Positions 36,154 through 43,334 are shown, numbered from the stretch's first letter. The stretch is 64,000 bases of DNA from Streptosporangium sp. NBC_01755 (GCF_035917995.1 NZ_CP109131.1:1364001-1428000); one strand, 5' to 3'. A program made the numbers and translations. Notes: a model not told the origin generated them from the sequence alone.

Positions 36154-36335
36154 CGCCGCCGCTCCGTTTCCAGCAGGTCGCTCAACTCCTGGTCCAGGGC
36201 GCAGGACCGGCACTCCCGGTCGTAGCGGTGAGCGCGAGCCAGAAGCCACAGCACACCGATCAGGCCAGCGCCCGCGGAGAAGCCGACCAGGGCCGCGAAC
36301 GAGCAGGCAGCGAGGACCGCGAACGTCTCGATCAC
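36150..36335 (-). CDS. Small single-pass membrane protein
   Basis: 61 residues, starting MIETFAVLAACSFAALVGFSAGAGLIGVLWLLARAH in outline. The first 32 residues are hydrophobic. The rest is charged and includes ECRSCALDQELSDLLETERRR. It overlaps both neighbours. Together with 35989 and 36332 it forms a set of three membrane proteins of unknown function. Confidence 0.6.
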   Translation of the reverse strand: MIETFAVLAACSFAALVGFSAGAGLIGVLWLLARAHRYDRECRSCALDQELSDLLETERRR

Positions 36336-36700
36336 GGCGCCACCTCCGGCAGCATCGCCTCAGCCCGGCGTGCGCGGACGAGGTGGCTTTCCGCGAGTTC
36401 GGCGGACATCTCCGACTGGCGCAGTGCCCGGTCTCGGGCTGCCCATAGGTCGGCGTTCGTGGCCTGCTGGGCGTCGAGTTCCGCTCGCGCGGTCGCCAGC
36501 TCCCGGTGGGCCCGGGTCAGGTCTGACGCTGAGCGGGACTGGCCAGCCTCCATGCCGAGGATCAGGCCGGCGACCACGCAGACGGCGGAGATGACGACGA
36601 CGGCGACGACCGCGATCCACGCCCCGCCTGCGAAGCCGACCAGCAGCACCAGGGCGGCTTGGACGGTGAGAATCAGCGGCCAGTACGGCTTGAGGGTCAC
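36332..36700 (-). CDS. Membrane protein with cytoplasmic coiled coil
   Basis: 122 residues from GTG 36700 (GTGA overlap). Two hydrophobic segments, about 8-28 and 31-52, are followed by a helical, charged stretch (DLTRAHRELATARAELDAQQATNADLWAARDRAL in outline), a coiled coil. The topology places the coiled coil inside the cell. Function unknown. Such proteins sometimes anchor phage replication or exclusion factors. Confidence 0.64.
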   Translation of the reverse strand: MTLKPYWPLILTVQAALVLLVGFAGGAWIAVVAVVVISAVCVVAGLILGMEAGQSRSASDLTRAHRELATARAELDAQQATNADLWAARDRALRQSEMSAELAESHLVRARRAEAMLPEVAP

Positions 36701-37251
36701 GCCTCCTCCCCTGTGGCTGCGTGCTCGGTCAGCCATGCGGTGGCTTCGGCGAGGTCGTCGTCGGTAATGCCGAGCCCGTCATCGACGTGGATGATCAGGA
36801 AGTCGCCGACGCCTTCGTGGCCGCGCAGGTATGCCTCGTCGCGGTCGGTGAGGTAGTCGTCGAGCCAGACGAAGGGGCGACCCTTCACCCAGGCGGCGAC
36901 GTGCGGTGTTTTGTGGCGGACCGGGTCGTGCAGGTGGAGGTGCTGGTTGTCGCGCTCCACCTCGATGACCGGCAGCCCGGGCAGGCCGATCTTCGGGCTG
37001 ATCTCCCGGTTGGCGTCGTGTTCCCACGTGGTCGCCCATACGAGTTCCGCGCCGGTCTCAGCGGCCACCGCGAGGAGTTTCGGCCCGTGCTCGGGGTTGA
37101 GGATCATGTTGTAGGAGCGTCCGCCGGCCGAGCACTTCGTGCGGATCCACTCGGGTCCGGGCTTGCGGAACGGGTTCAAAACTCCATCCACGTCGATCAG
37201 GATCAGCGGGCGGATGGCGTCCAGTTCGGACGCGGGCAGGGGCTCAGACAT
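36697..37251 (-). CDS. HAD-type hydrolase-like protein
   Basis: 184 residues from ATG 37251. IRPLILIDVDGVLNPF is HAD motif I (DxDGVL) with both aspartates. LVWATTWEHDAN is the Thr/Trp motif II region, and FVWLDDYLTDRD with IIHVDDGLGI supplies acidic motif IV. The 'WaTtWe..An' phrase is typical of the HAD subfamily linked to RNA-repair 'Swiss army knife' proteins and common in actinobacteria. A phosphatase acting on nucleotide or RNA ends is likely. No partner ligase is present. Confidence 0.82.
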   Translation of the reverse strand: MSEPLPASELDAIRPLILIDVDGVLNPFRKPGPEWIRTKCSAGGRSYNMILNPEHGPKLLAVAAETGAELVWATTWEHDANREISPKIGLPGLPVIEVERDNQHLHLHDPVRHKTPHVAAWVKGRPFVWLDDYLTDRDEAYLRGHEGVGDFLIIHVDDGLGITDDDLAEATAWLTEHAATGEEA

Positions 37252-37579
37252 CGGTCGTCTCCGTCGTGGCGGGGGTGTCGAGTGCCTCAGCGAGGACGTC
37301 AGCGGGCACAAGGCGCTCGTAGTAGGAGCGGTAGAGCGCGGTATCGACGTGGCGGACCAGAGCGACCAAGGCGCAGCGGTAGGTGTCGCGCTCGGTCTCG
37401 GCGTCGCGGAGTCGGGTGAGGACGTTGTCCTGGTACTGCACGGCGCCGTCGAGGGCGTCTACCGCGACGCGGTACTGGACGCCGTCGTTGAGGAGGTGCG
37501 GCCAGTGCTCGCTCAGCTTCTCGCCAACGGCGCGGATCAGGTCCGGGTCGTGGTCGCCAGGGTTGATCGGCTCAGCCAC
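37244..37579 (-). CDS. Hypothetical helical protein
   Basis: 111 residues, starting MAEPINPGDHDPDLIRAVGE. Helices dominate (GEKLSEHWPHLL, AETERDTYRCALVALVRHVDTALYRSYYERLV). It shares overlaps with the HAD gene and the next gene upstream. It may be a small partner of one of them. No family is recognised. Confidence 0.6.
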   Translation of the reverse strand: MAEPINPGDHDPDLIRAVGEKLSEHWPHLLNDGVQYRVAVDALDGAVQYQDNVLTRLRDAETERDTYRCALVALVRHVDTALYRSYYERLVPADVLAEALDTPATTETTDV

Positions 37580-37997
37580 GGGTGTCCGCCTCTCCGGTGT
37601 CGGACAGGGAGGCAGCGAGGTCGAGCGGCGCCCACATGGAGGTGATGGTCTTCGCCCGATCGGCCAGCCACGCGCGGACAGCGGGCTCGTCCTCGTCCGT
37701 GATCTGGATGGTCGCGCTGCACAAGATGGCCTTGCGCTGGAGCACGAAGAACAGCTCCAGCTCGTCCGGGGAGTCGCTGCGCAAGTCCGGGTCAGGGTGG
37801 CGGCGCCAGGAGTGCCAGTCCCAGCGGAACACCAGGTTCTGGTCGTGGTCGCCGCTGTAGAACAGCGTCTCGGTGAACTCCGTCCACGACTCGAACCTGT
37901 TCGCCAGGCCGACCTTGTAGAAGTTGCCCTCGGAGCAGTAGTACGGGTGGTCGATCTCCCACAGGTGCGTCACCTGCTCGGGCGTCTCGGTGCTCAT
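37572..37997 (-). CDS. Hypothetical acidic protein
   Basis: 141 residues, starting MSTETPEQVTHLWEIDHPYYCSEGNFY. The phrase 'HpYYCsEgNfy..g...r.esW.eF.et..fsgDrDqNLvfRWDW' is conserved among actinophage proteins of this region. The protein is rich in Trp and Asp and probably alpha/beta. It is coupled to both neighbours. Function unknown. Confidence 0.66.
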   Translation of the reverse strand: MSTETPEQVTHLWEIDHPYYCSEGNFYKVGLANRFESWTEFTETLFYSGDHDQNLVFRWDWHSWRRHPDPDLRSDSPDELELFFVLQRKAILCSATIQITDEDEPAVRAWLADRAKTITSMWAPLDLAASLSDTGEADTRG

Positions 37998-38431
37998 CGG
38001 GTCTCCGCCTCTCCCTGAGTAGGGAAAGCGGCCTCGGAGGCATCGGCCATCGCGGCGAGCTGGGCGGCCATCTCCCGCGCCTCAGCCGGACTCAGATCCC
38101 ACTCGTCCACGCCTCGCGGGTACATGCGGATGATGCCGGTGTCCCTGAGGATGAGCAGGTCTCCGCCGTCATGCCAGGACAGCCCCAGCTCGGCGGGCCA
38201 CTCCAAGACGATCGGCGTCTCGTCGCCCTCGACGACGACCGCCCGGAAGTGGACAACCTCCTCCGTCTCGGTGCCATCCTCATCGCCAGGCGTGATGGCA
38301 ATCTCGATGACGTTGTCGGTCGCCTTGATCGACGGGAACCACAGGTTGCCGCCGTCGTCGTACTCGCCATCGTTGTGCGCGAAGAACTCAGCGACGTTCT
38401 CCGGGGTGGGCGGAACCTGTGCGGTACTCAC
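37994..38431 (-). CDS. Hypothetical acidic protein
   Basis: 145 residues from GTG 38431. Beta strands (IEIAITPGDE, VVHFRAVVVEGDE, LLILRDTGIIRMYP) and an acidic surface. A helical end, SPAEAREMAAQLAAMADASE, resembles the helical tails of small regulators. It is coupled to both neighbours by 4-bp overlaps. Confidence 0.6.
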   Translation of the reverse strand: MSTAQVPPTPENVAEFFAHNDGEYDDGGNLWFPSIKATDNVIEIAITPGDEDGTETEEVVHFRAVVVEGDETPIVLEWPAELGLSWHDGGDLLILRDTGIIRMYPRGVDEWDLSPAEAREMAAQLAAMADASEAAFPTQGEAETR

Positions 38432-38826
38432 AGGCCACCGCCGATAGCGTGGCGCACCAGCTCGCTGTCGGTGGCCGGACGCATCACGATCTCCCGTGTC
38501 CGACCCTCCGCCTCAGCCTGAGCGGCTGCCAGCAGGAAGATTTCCGCTGCCTCCTCGGCGTCCACCGGTCCCGCCGGACGCCCGCCCGGGGTCGGGGCGG
38601 GCTGTCCGTCGATGAGGACCAGCCAGCAGCCTGACGTGATGGCGCGTGGCAGGAGCTGCAAGCCGTGGTCGAGGAGCGCGTCTTCGAGGGTGCTCGCGTC
38701 GCTGCTCTCGTCGCTGCTCTCGTCGTCGCTGTTCTGCCACGCCTGGATGGCGCGGCGGATCATCTCCAGCTTCGCCTGCCAGTAGGTCGGCGCCTGCGGG
38801 GTCTGGGCGGGGGTGTCGGTGCTCAT
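38428..38826 (-). CDS. Hypothetical protein with Asp/Ser-rich linker
   Basis: 132 residues, starting MSTDTPAQTPQAPTYWQAKL. A helix (AKLEMIRRAIQAWQ) and a DDESSDESSDAS linker come first. The remainder is alpha/beta (ITSGCWLVLIDGQPAP, AEEAAEIFLLAAAQAEAE). The linker is encoded by short TCG/CTG repeats (about 38695-38730). Function unknown. Confidence 0.6.
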   Translation of the reverse strand: MSTDTPAQTPQAPTYWQAKLEMIRRAIQAWQNSDDESSDESSDASTLEDALLDHGLQLLPRAITSGCWLVLIDGQPAPTPGGRPAGPVDAEEAAEIFLLAAAQAEAEGRTREIVMRPATDSELVRHAIGGGL

Positions 38827-38996
38827 CTGGTCGGCTCCTGAGAAGCGGGGTACGGGTTACGTGCGAGGGCGGGGATGGGGGCGGTGTCGTCCGAGACAGC
38901 CGCCGGCGCGGTCACCCGGGCGGGGTGGTGGCGTCCTTTGGGGGCGGGCAGGACCACCGCGGCGAGAGCGTTGAGGAACGCCTCCAGGCGGGTCAC
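38823..38996 (-). CDS. 57-residue hypothetical protein
   Basis: GTG 38996 overlaps the upstream stop (GTGA). A short helix, TRLEAFLNALAAVVL, precedes a Pro/Ala-rich tail. The larger frame in this phase is a shadow of the next gene. Coding is supported by the overlaps on both sides, but function is unknown. Confidence 0.52.
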   Translation of the reverse strand: MTRLEAFLNALAAVVLPAPKGRHHPARVTAPAAVSDDTAPIPALARNPYPASQEPTR

Positions 38997-39667
38997 CGGA
39001 GAGGTCCGGGGTTGTCGCCGAGGTCGGCCACCTGGTTGGGGTCGTTCGTGCAGGACGCGCCGAAGCCGTGCTTGGCGCCCTTCGGCGCGTTCTCCGGGTG
39101 CACCGGTTCGCGCCAGGCGGGCTCTCCACAGTTGATGCAGTAGCCATCGGCGGGCCGCTCGGCGTGCGGCGAGAAGGCGCCGCCGAACGCTGCCGCGTGC
39201 TCCTGAGGATCGCCCTGCGGGGAACCCGACAGCGTCTGGTGGAATCCGGTCGGCGCCATGTCCTTCCACGCCGCCGCGTGCGCCGCAGCCTCCAACGGCG
39301 ACATGCCCGGCATTCCCGCCACGAGACGGTCCGGGGGAGGAGGGAGCTGCTCCCCCAGCGCGGCCAGAGCAACGGCGTACGCGTCTGCGGCGCCCTGTTC
39401 CTGCCCGGCGTAGCGGTCCTGCTTCTGCTTCTCCTGGACCAGCGCGTCGATCTTCTGCCGCAGTTCCTCCAGCGCCTGCGCTTTGACGCCGATCTCTGCT
39501 CCGAGCCTTTCGGCCTGCTCCCGGCGCCCGCGGGCGGCTTCGGTGTGGCGGTGCCACGCGGTCTGGTTGGTCAGCACGAAGGTGTTGCGGCCTTCGTCGG
39601 TCGGCCACACCACGGGCGGGACGGCCGGCGTGGGCTGGGGCTGCGGCTTGGGATCGCGGGGCTTCAT
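38993..39667 (-). CDS. Hypothetical protein with coiled coil and zinc motif
   Basis: 224 residues, starting MKPRDPKPQPQPTPAVPP. Residues 40-85 are a coiled coil (RREQAERLGAEIGVKAQALEELRQKIDALVQ in outline). A Pro/Ala-rich middle follows. The C-terminus has YCINCGEPAWR and a later Cys (ASCTND). It is the first gene of the run below a strong hairpin (39710-39750). Function unknown. Confidence 0.62.
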   Translation of the reverse strand: MKPRDPKPQPQPTPAVPPVVWPTDEGRNTFVLTNQTAWHRHTEAARGRREQAERLGAEIGVKAQALEELRQKIDALVQEKQKQDRYAGQEQGAADAYAVALAALGEQLPPPPDRLVAGMPGMSPLEAAAHAAAWKDMAPTGFHQTLSGSPQGDPQEHAAAFGGAFSPHAERPADGYCINCGEPAWREPVHPENAPKGAKHGFGASCTNDPNQVADLGDNPGPLR

Positions 39668-39709
39668 GTGGATCTCCGTGGGGTCAGGTCTGCTTGGATT
39701 GGTGGTGGC

Positions 39710-39750
39710 GGTCCCGGATCTCCTCGGCTCAAACGGGGAGATCCGGGACC
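39710..39750. terminator. Perfect 14-bp stem-loop
   Basis: Arms GGTCCCGGATCTCC (39710-39723) and GGAGATCCGGGACC (39737-39750) lie in the only gap of note in this part of the early operon, just downstream of the stop at 39758. It is a strong leftward terminator candidate that would split the operon in two unless antiterminated. Confidence 0.7.
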
Positions 39751-39757
39751 GTGCAGG

Positions 39758-39970
39758 TCAGCGGCGGGCGTGATCGGGGCAGAAGTCGTACGGCGAGCGC
39801 GAACCCTTACCGCGCGGCGGGGGGACGTCCCACCCGGCCTTAGCGGCGGCCTGACGGGCCAGGTGGCCGTCTCGCGGGTACCAGTCGCCGGTGGGCTCGA
39901 ACTCGGCGCCACACCCGCCGACGTCGCACCGGACCCGGTGGATCGGCCTCTGGGCCTCGTAGGTGCTCAC
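39758..39970 (-). CDS. Small zinc-binding protein
   Basis: 70 residues, starting MSTYEAQRPIHRVRCDVGGC. CDVGGCGAEFEP and FCPDHARR form a CX4C...CX2H set. The sentence 'hRVrCDv.GC..ef..tgd...r...A...GW.v....g....yDfCPdH' is widespread in small Streptomyces-phage proteins. Function unknown. Confidence 0.68.
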   Translation of the reverse strand: MSTYEAQRPIHRVRCDVGGCGAEFEPTGDWYPRDGHLARQAAAKAGWDVPPPRGKGSRSPYDFCPDHARR

Positions 39971-40152
39971 TCGGCACCGCCGTCGATGTGGATGGTGATC
40001 GGGGCGATGGTGTACTCGGTGGTCATCTCGTCGCCGTTCACCGTCGCGTACAGCTCTTCCGGGCTGTCGTCGACAGTGATGTCCTGCGGCTGCCAGGCGA
40101 ACTCAACGTCGCCGTCGTACTCGCCGTACTTCTGCGGTCTCGACGAGTTCAC
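39967..40152 (-). CDS. 61-residue acidic protein
   Basis: GTG 40152 has GGGAGG close upstream, though it lies 50 bp inside the preceding gene, an unusually long overlap. Acidic and beta-rich (YDGDVEFAWQPQDITVDDS ... YTIAPITIHIDG). Its stop overlaps the next start (ATGA or GTGA). The function is unknown. Confidence 0.55.
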   Translation of the reverse strand: MNSSRPQKYGEYDGDVEFAWQPQDITVDDSPEELYATVNGDEMTTEYTIAPITIHIDGGAE

Positions 40153-40285
40153 GCGCCTCCCTGCGGGTGTCTCTCAGGGCGAGCGGAGCGCAATACGCCG
40201 ACACCAGCCACTTAGTGACCTCGACGGCGCCGGGCGGAATGGTGATGGAGAGCGTCTCCCGCTCAACACCGGTGTTCTCAGACAT
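40103..40285 (-). CDS. 60-residue protein overlapping the next gene
   Basis: Starts MSENTGVERETLSITIPPGAVE. A beta stretch and a helix with a very basic end (EVRRVRRRR). The last 50 bp are shared with the following gene in another frame. Both frames have sound ribosome sites, so both may be made. Confidence 0.5.
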   Translation of the reverse strand: MSENTGVERETLSITIPPGAVEVTKWLVSAYCAPLALRDTRREARELVETAEVRRVRRRR

Positions 40286-40300
40286 GGAGGTGGTCTCCGT

Positions 40301-41041
40301 TCAGGAGGAAGGGGGAAGGGGTGGAAGGAAGTCGCCGCGAGGACCTCGTCGGGCCTTCTGGCGCGCTTCCTCCTCGGTGAGGTCGGTGTGGAACATGTCG
40401 GCCGCCGTCGCCGGAGTGCCGTCAGCGCGGTAGGCGGGCAGGTTCTTGATGTCGTCGCCGAAGAACTTCTTCATCCCGTGGGCGAAGAGGTCGCCCATGT
40501 TGCTCATGAGCTCTTCCGACCACGGGCTGGCACCGATGAAGGCGAGCAGCCGGTCATGGCTAATGAGCCAGTCACCGGAGAAGTCCCACTTCTTGCCGTT
40601 GGCGTCAGGTTTGCTTCCGGCGTAGTCGTCGGCGTGGTGGACGACGAACGACAGGTTCAGGTCGCAGTACCCGCGCAGGCACTCCCAGCCGAGGAGGCCG
40701 TCTCCGCGTTCCTCGTCCAGCTCCCGCTGGTCACGGAGGGCGTGGAGCTGCTGCTTGTCGGCCCAGTCGCAGGCTTCCCAGATGGGGACGCCGAGCGCCT
40801 CGGCGACCTCGCTGAGGAGGAGGTAGCGATCCTCGGGGCCTTCGAAGTGGACGGGCGCCGACCCGAAACCAGCCAGATCGATCATGTGTCCGGGCGTGGC
40901 GAGCTTGAGCGGAGTGGTCTTGGAGAACTTCTCCAACGCCTCCACAGCGCGGGCCGTCTGCTCTTCGGGGCCATAGTCGAGGAGGTTGTCGTCGTTGCGT
41001 GCAACGATGTCCGCCGCGAACTTCTCGAATACCGACCTCAT
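40301..41041 (-). CDS. Hypothetical 246-residue protein
   Basis: ATG 41041 overlaps the stop of the BRO-like gene (ATGA). The middle contains 'YLLLSEVAEALGVPIWEACDWADKQQLHALRDQRELDEERGDGLLGWECLRGYCDLNL', where the first part looks like an HTH (SEVAEALGVP) and the second like the BRO-type regulatory domain. The rest is helical with charged ends. It probably acts with the antirepressor upstream. No database name is certain. Confidence 0.64.
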   Translation of the reverse strand: MRSVFEKFAADIVARNDDNLLDYGPEEQTARAVEALEKFSKTTPLKLATPGHMIDLAGFGSAPVHFEGPEDRYLLLSEVAEALGVPIWEACDWADKQQLHALRDQRELDEERGDGLLGWECLRGYCDLNLSFVVHHADDYAGSKPDANGKKWDFSGDWLISHDRLLAFIGASPWSEELMSNMGDLFAHGMKKFFGDDIKNLPAYRADGTPATAADMFHTDLTEEEARQKARRGPRGDFLPPLPPSS

Positions 41042-41907
41042 GACGCGCCTCCTTCGATGGCGAAGAGCCCAGTCAGGTGCGGGTTGGCCGGAAGCCCGTC
41101 CTTGATGAGCGCGGCCTTCAGCGCCAGCTCCGGGGTGCCGGGGCGGACGCGGGTGTGCTCGCGCCGCTTGTCGCCGAACGTGCCGCCGAAGTGCAGGTAG
41201 AAGAACGGCTTGCCCTTGAAGCTGGGGTGACGGTGCTCGGAGCCGTCCTTGTACCGCTGCTTCTTCTCGTCCCACGCGCCCTTGCCGCGCTGGTCGAGCA
41301 GGTAGTTCTTGCGGTACAGGTGCTCGAAGAAGTCGCGCTCGCGGACGTCGGAGAAGTACTTCTTGTGGAACGCGGTCGGGGTGAGACCGTCGCCGCCCTC
41401 GATCTCTTTGACCGTGGACTCTGCGACGAGCGCGCGGACTTCAAGCTTCTGGTTCGTGGCCTGGAGTTCGCGGTTGCGCTTGAGGCTGGCCACGTACCGC
41501 TCGGCGACCTCCAGCTCGTCGAGCTGATCGGCCTGCGCGGTCTCCGCTTCGTGTGTCTTGACCGCGAAGTACGTCTGGGCGGCGGCAATCTCGGGCTTGC
41601 GGACGTCGCCGTTCATCGCCGACAGGTAGGCGCCGTGTCGGGTCAGCCGGAAGTCGTCCCGGGCCTGGGAGGCACCTCGGTTGCCTCGCGTTGTAGCTTC
41701 CCGGCGCCGGGAAGCTTCTCGGTCGGGGTCTCCACCGCTGTTGGCGATGGTGATACGAGCGCGCTCAACTGCATCCTCGAACCGCTCCCACTTCCGGTAG
41801 CCCAGAAGCGGCATCAGCTCACGAGCCAACCAGTAGTCGCCGTGCTCGTCGGTGTGCTTGATCGCGTCGAACGGTGAAGAGCCCCCCGAGGGCTGGAGCG
41901 ACGTCAC
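41038..41907 (-). CDS. BRO/DinD-like antirepressor
   Basis: 289 residues from GTG 41907 (GTGA overlap with the Cro-like gene). The N-terminal FDAIKHTDEHGDYWLARELMPLLGYRKWERFEDAVERA and DDFRLTRHGAYLSAMNGD are the same signature as the DinD-like protein at 12250-13215. A helical middle and a C-terminal domain rich in Tyr/Phe/His follow. In lambdoid phages such genes next to cro encode antirepressors. It is likely to release the prophage repressor under some signal. Confidence 0.8.
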   Translation of the reverse strand: MTSLQPSGGSSPFDAIKHTDEHGDYWLARELMPLLGYRKWERFEDAVERARITIANSGGDPDREASRRREATTRGNRGASQARDDFRLTRHGAYLSAMNGDVRKPEIAAAQTYFAVKTHEAETAQADQLDELEVAERYVASLKRNRELQATNQKLEVRALVAESTVKEIEGGDGLTPTAFHKKYFSDVRERDFFEHLYRKNYLLDQRGKGAWDEKKQRYKDGSEHRHPSFKGKPFFYLHFGGTFGDKRREHTRVRPGTPELALKAALIKDGLPANPHLTGLFAIEGGAS

Positions 41908-42137
41908 GCCGCCTCCTTGATGACGATTTCCCAAAGGTCCTCGAAGCGGACGCCAGGGATGGCGATCTTCAGGGAGGCGATGAAGTCGGGTCCGGGCTTG
42001 GCTTTGCCGTTGAGGACCTTGTTTACGGTCCCTCGGTCGGCGCCCATGGCTTTGGCGAGGCGGGTCTCGGTGTTGAGGTCGAGGCGGGCGCGGTGCTTTT
42101 CGAGTTCGTCACGGCGCAGTCGCAGCGTGGCGTTCAC
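41904..42137 (-). CDS. Cro-like HTH regulator
   Basis: 77 residues from GTG 42137, with GGAGA five bases upstream. ELEKHRARLDLNTETRLAKAMGADRGTVNKVLNGKAKPGPDFIASLKIAIPG is an XRE helix-turn-helix. It is the first gene of the leftward early series and is divergent from the repressor-like gene at 42303. The control region between them is typical of a cro/cI pair. Confidence 0.82.
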   Translation of the reverse strand: MNATLRLRRDELEKHRARLDLNTETRLAKAMGADRGTVNKVLNGKAKPGPDFIASLKIAIPGVRFEDLWEIVIKEAA

Positions 42138-42302
42138 GTGTCTCCTTTCCCACGTCAGAGGGGATTTCAGCCCTTCGCTTGAGCTTCTACGCTTGAGGCT
42201 AGTGCGTGTGCGCACAGCGCGCAAGCATGAATAAACGGACAGGGCAGCCATTACGGACACGAGGGCTGGAAGTCTCAGCGCTGAGCGCATACGCTGCACG
42301 CT
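42138..42302. promoter_or_regulatory. Divergent switch region with operators and two promoters
   Basis: Leftward: -35 TTGCGC (42224-42219), a 17-bp spacer and -10 TAGCCT (42201-42196). Direct repeats CGCTTGAG at 42176-42183 and 42190-42197 lie over the -10 and start. Rightward: -35 TGGAAG (42267-42272), a 17-bp spacer and -10 TACGCT (42290-42295). The repressor GTG begins 7 bp after the -10, so a leaderless mRNA is likely. A perfect palindrome CTCAGCGCTGAG (42274-42285) fills the rightward spacer, and GTGCGCAC (about 42208-42215) lies in the leftward spacer. These arrangements are what repressor binding needs. Confidence 0.7.
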
Positions 42303-42614
42303 GTGACCTGGTGGAAGTACGTGCAGCGAATCGCCGAGACGCACTCGCCGAGCGAAATCAGCCGGCGAACCGGCATCGGTCAGTCGAGCATCGGCCGATG
42401 GGACAGTTCCTCTCCCAAGCCGGAGAGCGTCGCCGCCTTCGCCCGCGCCTACGGACGGCCCGTCGTCGAGGCGTTCATTGCTGCGGGCTTCCTCACCGCC
42501 GAAGAGGCGCAAGCCGCCCCTCCGCCGAAGGACGCCGCCGAGCTGCCTACAGACGATCTCGCGAAGGAAGTCCACCGCCTGACTGGCGTACTCGCTCGCC
42601 GTCTCCAGGTCTGA
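42303..42614 (+). CDS. Repressor-like XRE protein
   Basis: 103 residues from GTG 42303. WWKYVQRIAETHSPSEISRRTGIGQSSIGRWDSSSPKPESVAAFARAYGR is an XRE-type HTH with the recognition helix in the middle. The C-terminus is a helix (DDLAKEVHRLTGVLARRLQ). It is rightward and alone, with a leaderless-type promoter overlapped by a palindrome and a hairpin terminator after its end. This is a good candidate for the repressor of the early operon. Confidence 0.78.
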   Translation: MTWWKYVQRIAETHSPSEISRRTGIGQSSIGRWDSSSPKPESVAAFARAYGRPVVEAFIAAGFLTAEEAQAAPPPKDAAELPTDDLAKEVHRLTGVLARRLQV

Positions 42615-42683
42615 CACGTCTCTCCTCCTCTCGCGCGTGTGTGGTTGGTCTGCTGGCTCCCGTACAGCAGGCCGTCCGGGGGT

Positions 42684-42714
42684 GGTCCCGCCCTGCCCCT
42701 CGGAGGGCGGGACC
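42684..42714. terminator. Stem-loop after the repressor gene
   Basis: Arms GGTCCCGCCCT (42684-42694) and AGGGCGGGACC (42704-42714), perfect over 11 bp. It can end the rightward repressor transcript and the leftward micro-gene run. Confidence 0.68.
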
Positions 42715-42723
42715 GGGGACGAG

Positions 42724-42837
42724 CTAGAGGTGAGGCGGGGCTTGAGTGGTGTCCGGGGTGTCGACGTCGAACAGGGCGTCGGACTCCTCGTCGGGGTCGA
42801 CGGGCTCCAGGAACTCCACGGGCGGCACGGGGCTCAT
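42724..42837 (-). CDS. 37-residue acidic micro-gene
   Basis: ATG 42837 overlaps the lipoprotein stop (ATGA). The peptide begins MSPVPPVEFLEPVDPDEESD and is acidic throughout. It ends just before the hairpin at 42684. Expression is likely as part of the leftward run, but function is unknown. Confidence 0.45.
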   Translation of the reverse strand: MSPVPPVEFLEPVDPDEESDALFDVDTPDTTQAPPHL

Positions 42838-43067
42838 CGCGCACCCTCCGCACATGCCGGGTAGAGGGAGCCGACAGGGCACGCCTCGTACTCGCCGGGG
42901 GTCACAGCGACCGCTTCGCTCTTCCCGTCAGGCCCGGTGCGGACATGCAGCGTGTACACCTGCGACGACGTTTCATTCGGCGGGCCGACACGACTGACCA
43001 CCTCGCCGGGCGAGGTCGAGCAGGACGCCGCCGCAACGAGGGCGGCGGCGAGGACCAGGGCTTTCAC
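42834..43067 (-). CDS. Small lipoprotein
   Basis: 77 residues. The N-terminus MKALVLAAALVAAASCSTS has a positive start, a short hydrophobic core and a lipobox with Cys16. The mature part is mainly beta (SSQVYTLHVRTGPDGKSEAVAV) with two further cysteines. Prophage lipoproteins sometimes block superinfection by related phages. That role is only inferred here. Confidence 0.65.
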   Translation of the reverse strand: MKALVLAAALVAAASCSTSPGEVVSRVGPPNETSSQVYTLHVRTGPDGKSEAVAVTPGEYEACPVGSLYPACAEGAR

Positions 43068-43197
43068 GGAGATCTCTCCAAAGGGGTAGGTGGGGGTGTC
43101 TGCTCCTGCACACCCCCGAGGAGGCAGGAGCAGACACCAGGGGCAGGAGGAGCAGGAGGACGATCAGGACCACCGCGACCGCCAGAGCGACACTCAC
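42973..43197 (-). CDS. Possible membrane ORF overlapping the lipoprotein gene
   Basis: GTG 43197 overlaps the previous stop (GTGA). VSVALAVAVVLIVLLLLLPLV is a membrane helix. The remaining 50 residues are basic and overlap 95 bp of the lipoprotein gene in another frame, which is suspicious. Translation may stop functionally after the hydrophobic part, or the tail may have been altered by the inverted repeat inserted at 43095-43138. Confidence 0.35.
   Translation of the reverse strand: MSVALAVAVVLIVLLLLLPLVSAPASSGVCRSRHPHLPLWRDLRESPGPRRRPRCGGVLLDLARRGGQSCRPAE
43095..43138. repeat. Perfect 15-bp inverted repeat
   Basis: Arms GGTGTCTGCTCCTGC (43095-43109) and GCAGGAGCAGACACC (43124-43138), with a 14-base loop, lie between the membrane ORF start and the lipoprotein start. 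This is a strong hairpin in the leftward mRNA that could terminate transcription, protect mRNA or limit translation of the lipoprotein. Confidence 0.65.
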
Positions 43198-43334
43198 GGG
43201 GGCGCGTCCAGATCCGACGGAGACCCGTACCTGGGGTCCGCAACCTGCTGGGCGAGACAGGACGGACAGCAGCCGCACGGTGCGCCGGCCGCGGTCGGGC
43301 AGTCGACGAGCTCGACACCGGGCAGCTCCGTCAC
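43194..43334 (-). CDS. 46-residue Cys-rich protein
   Basis: GTG 43334 overlaps the HNH stop (GTGA). CGCCPSC and an upstream DCPTAAGAPC give five cysteines, enough for one zinc. It is too small for further assignment. The overlaps on both sides support its translation. Confidence 0.5.
   Translation of the reverse strand: MTELPGVELVDCPTAAGAPCGCCPSCLAQQVADPRYGSPSDLDAPP

Noticed and set aside
39068..41200. Rightward 710-codon frame, the longest in the window
   Set aside because: It crosses several coupled leftward genes in antisense. Length alone is expected at this GC content.
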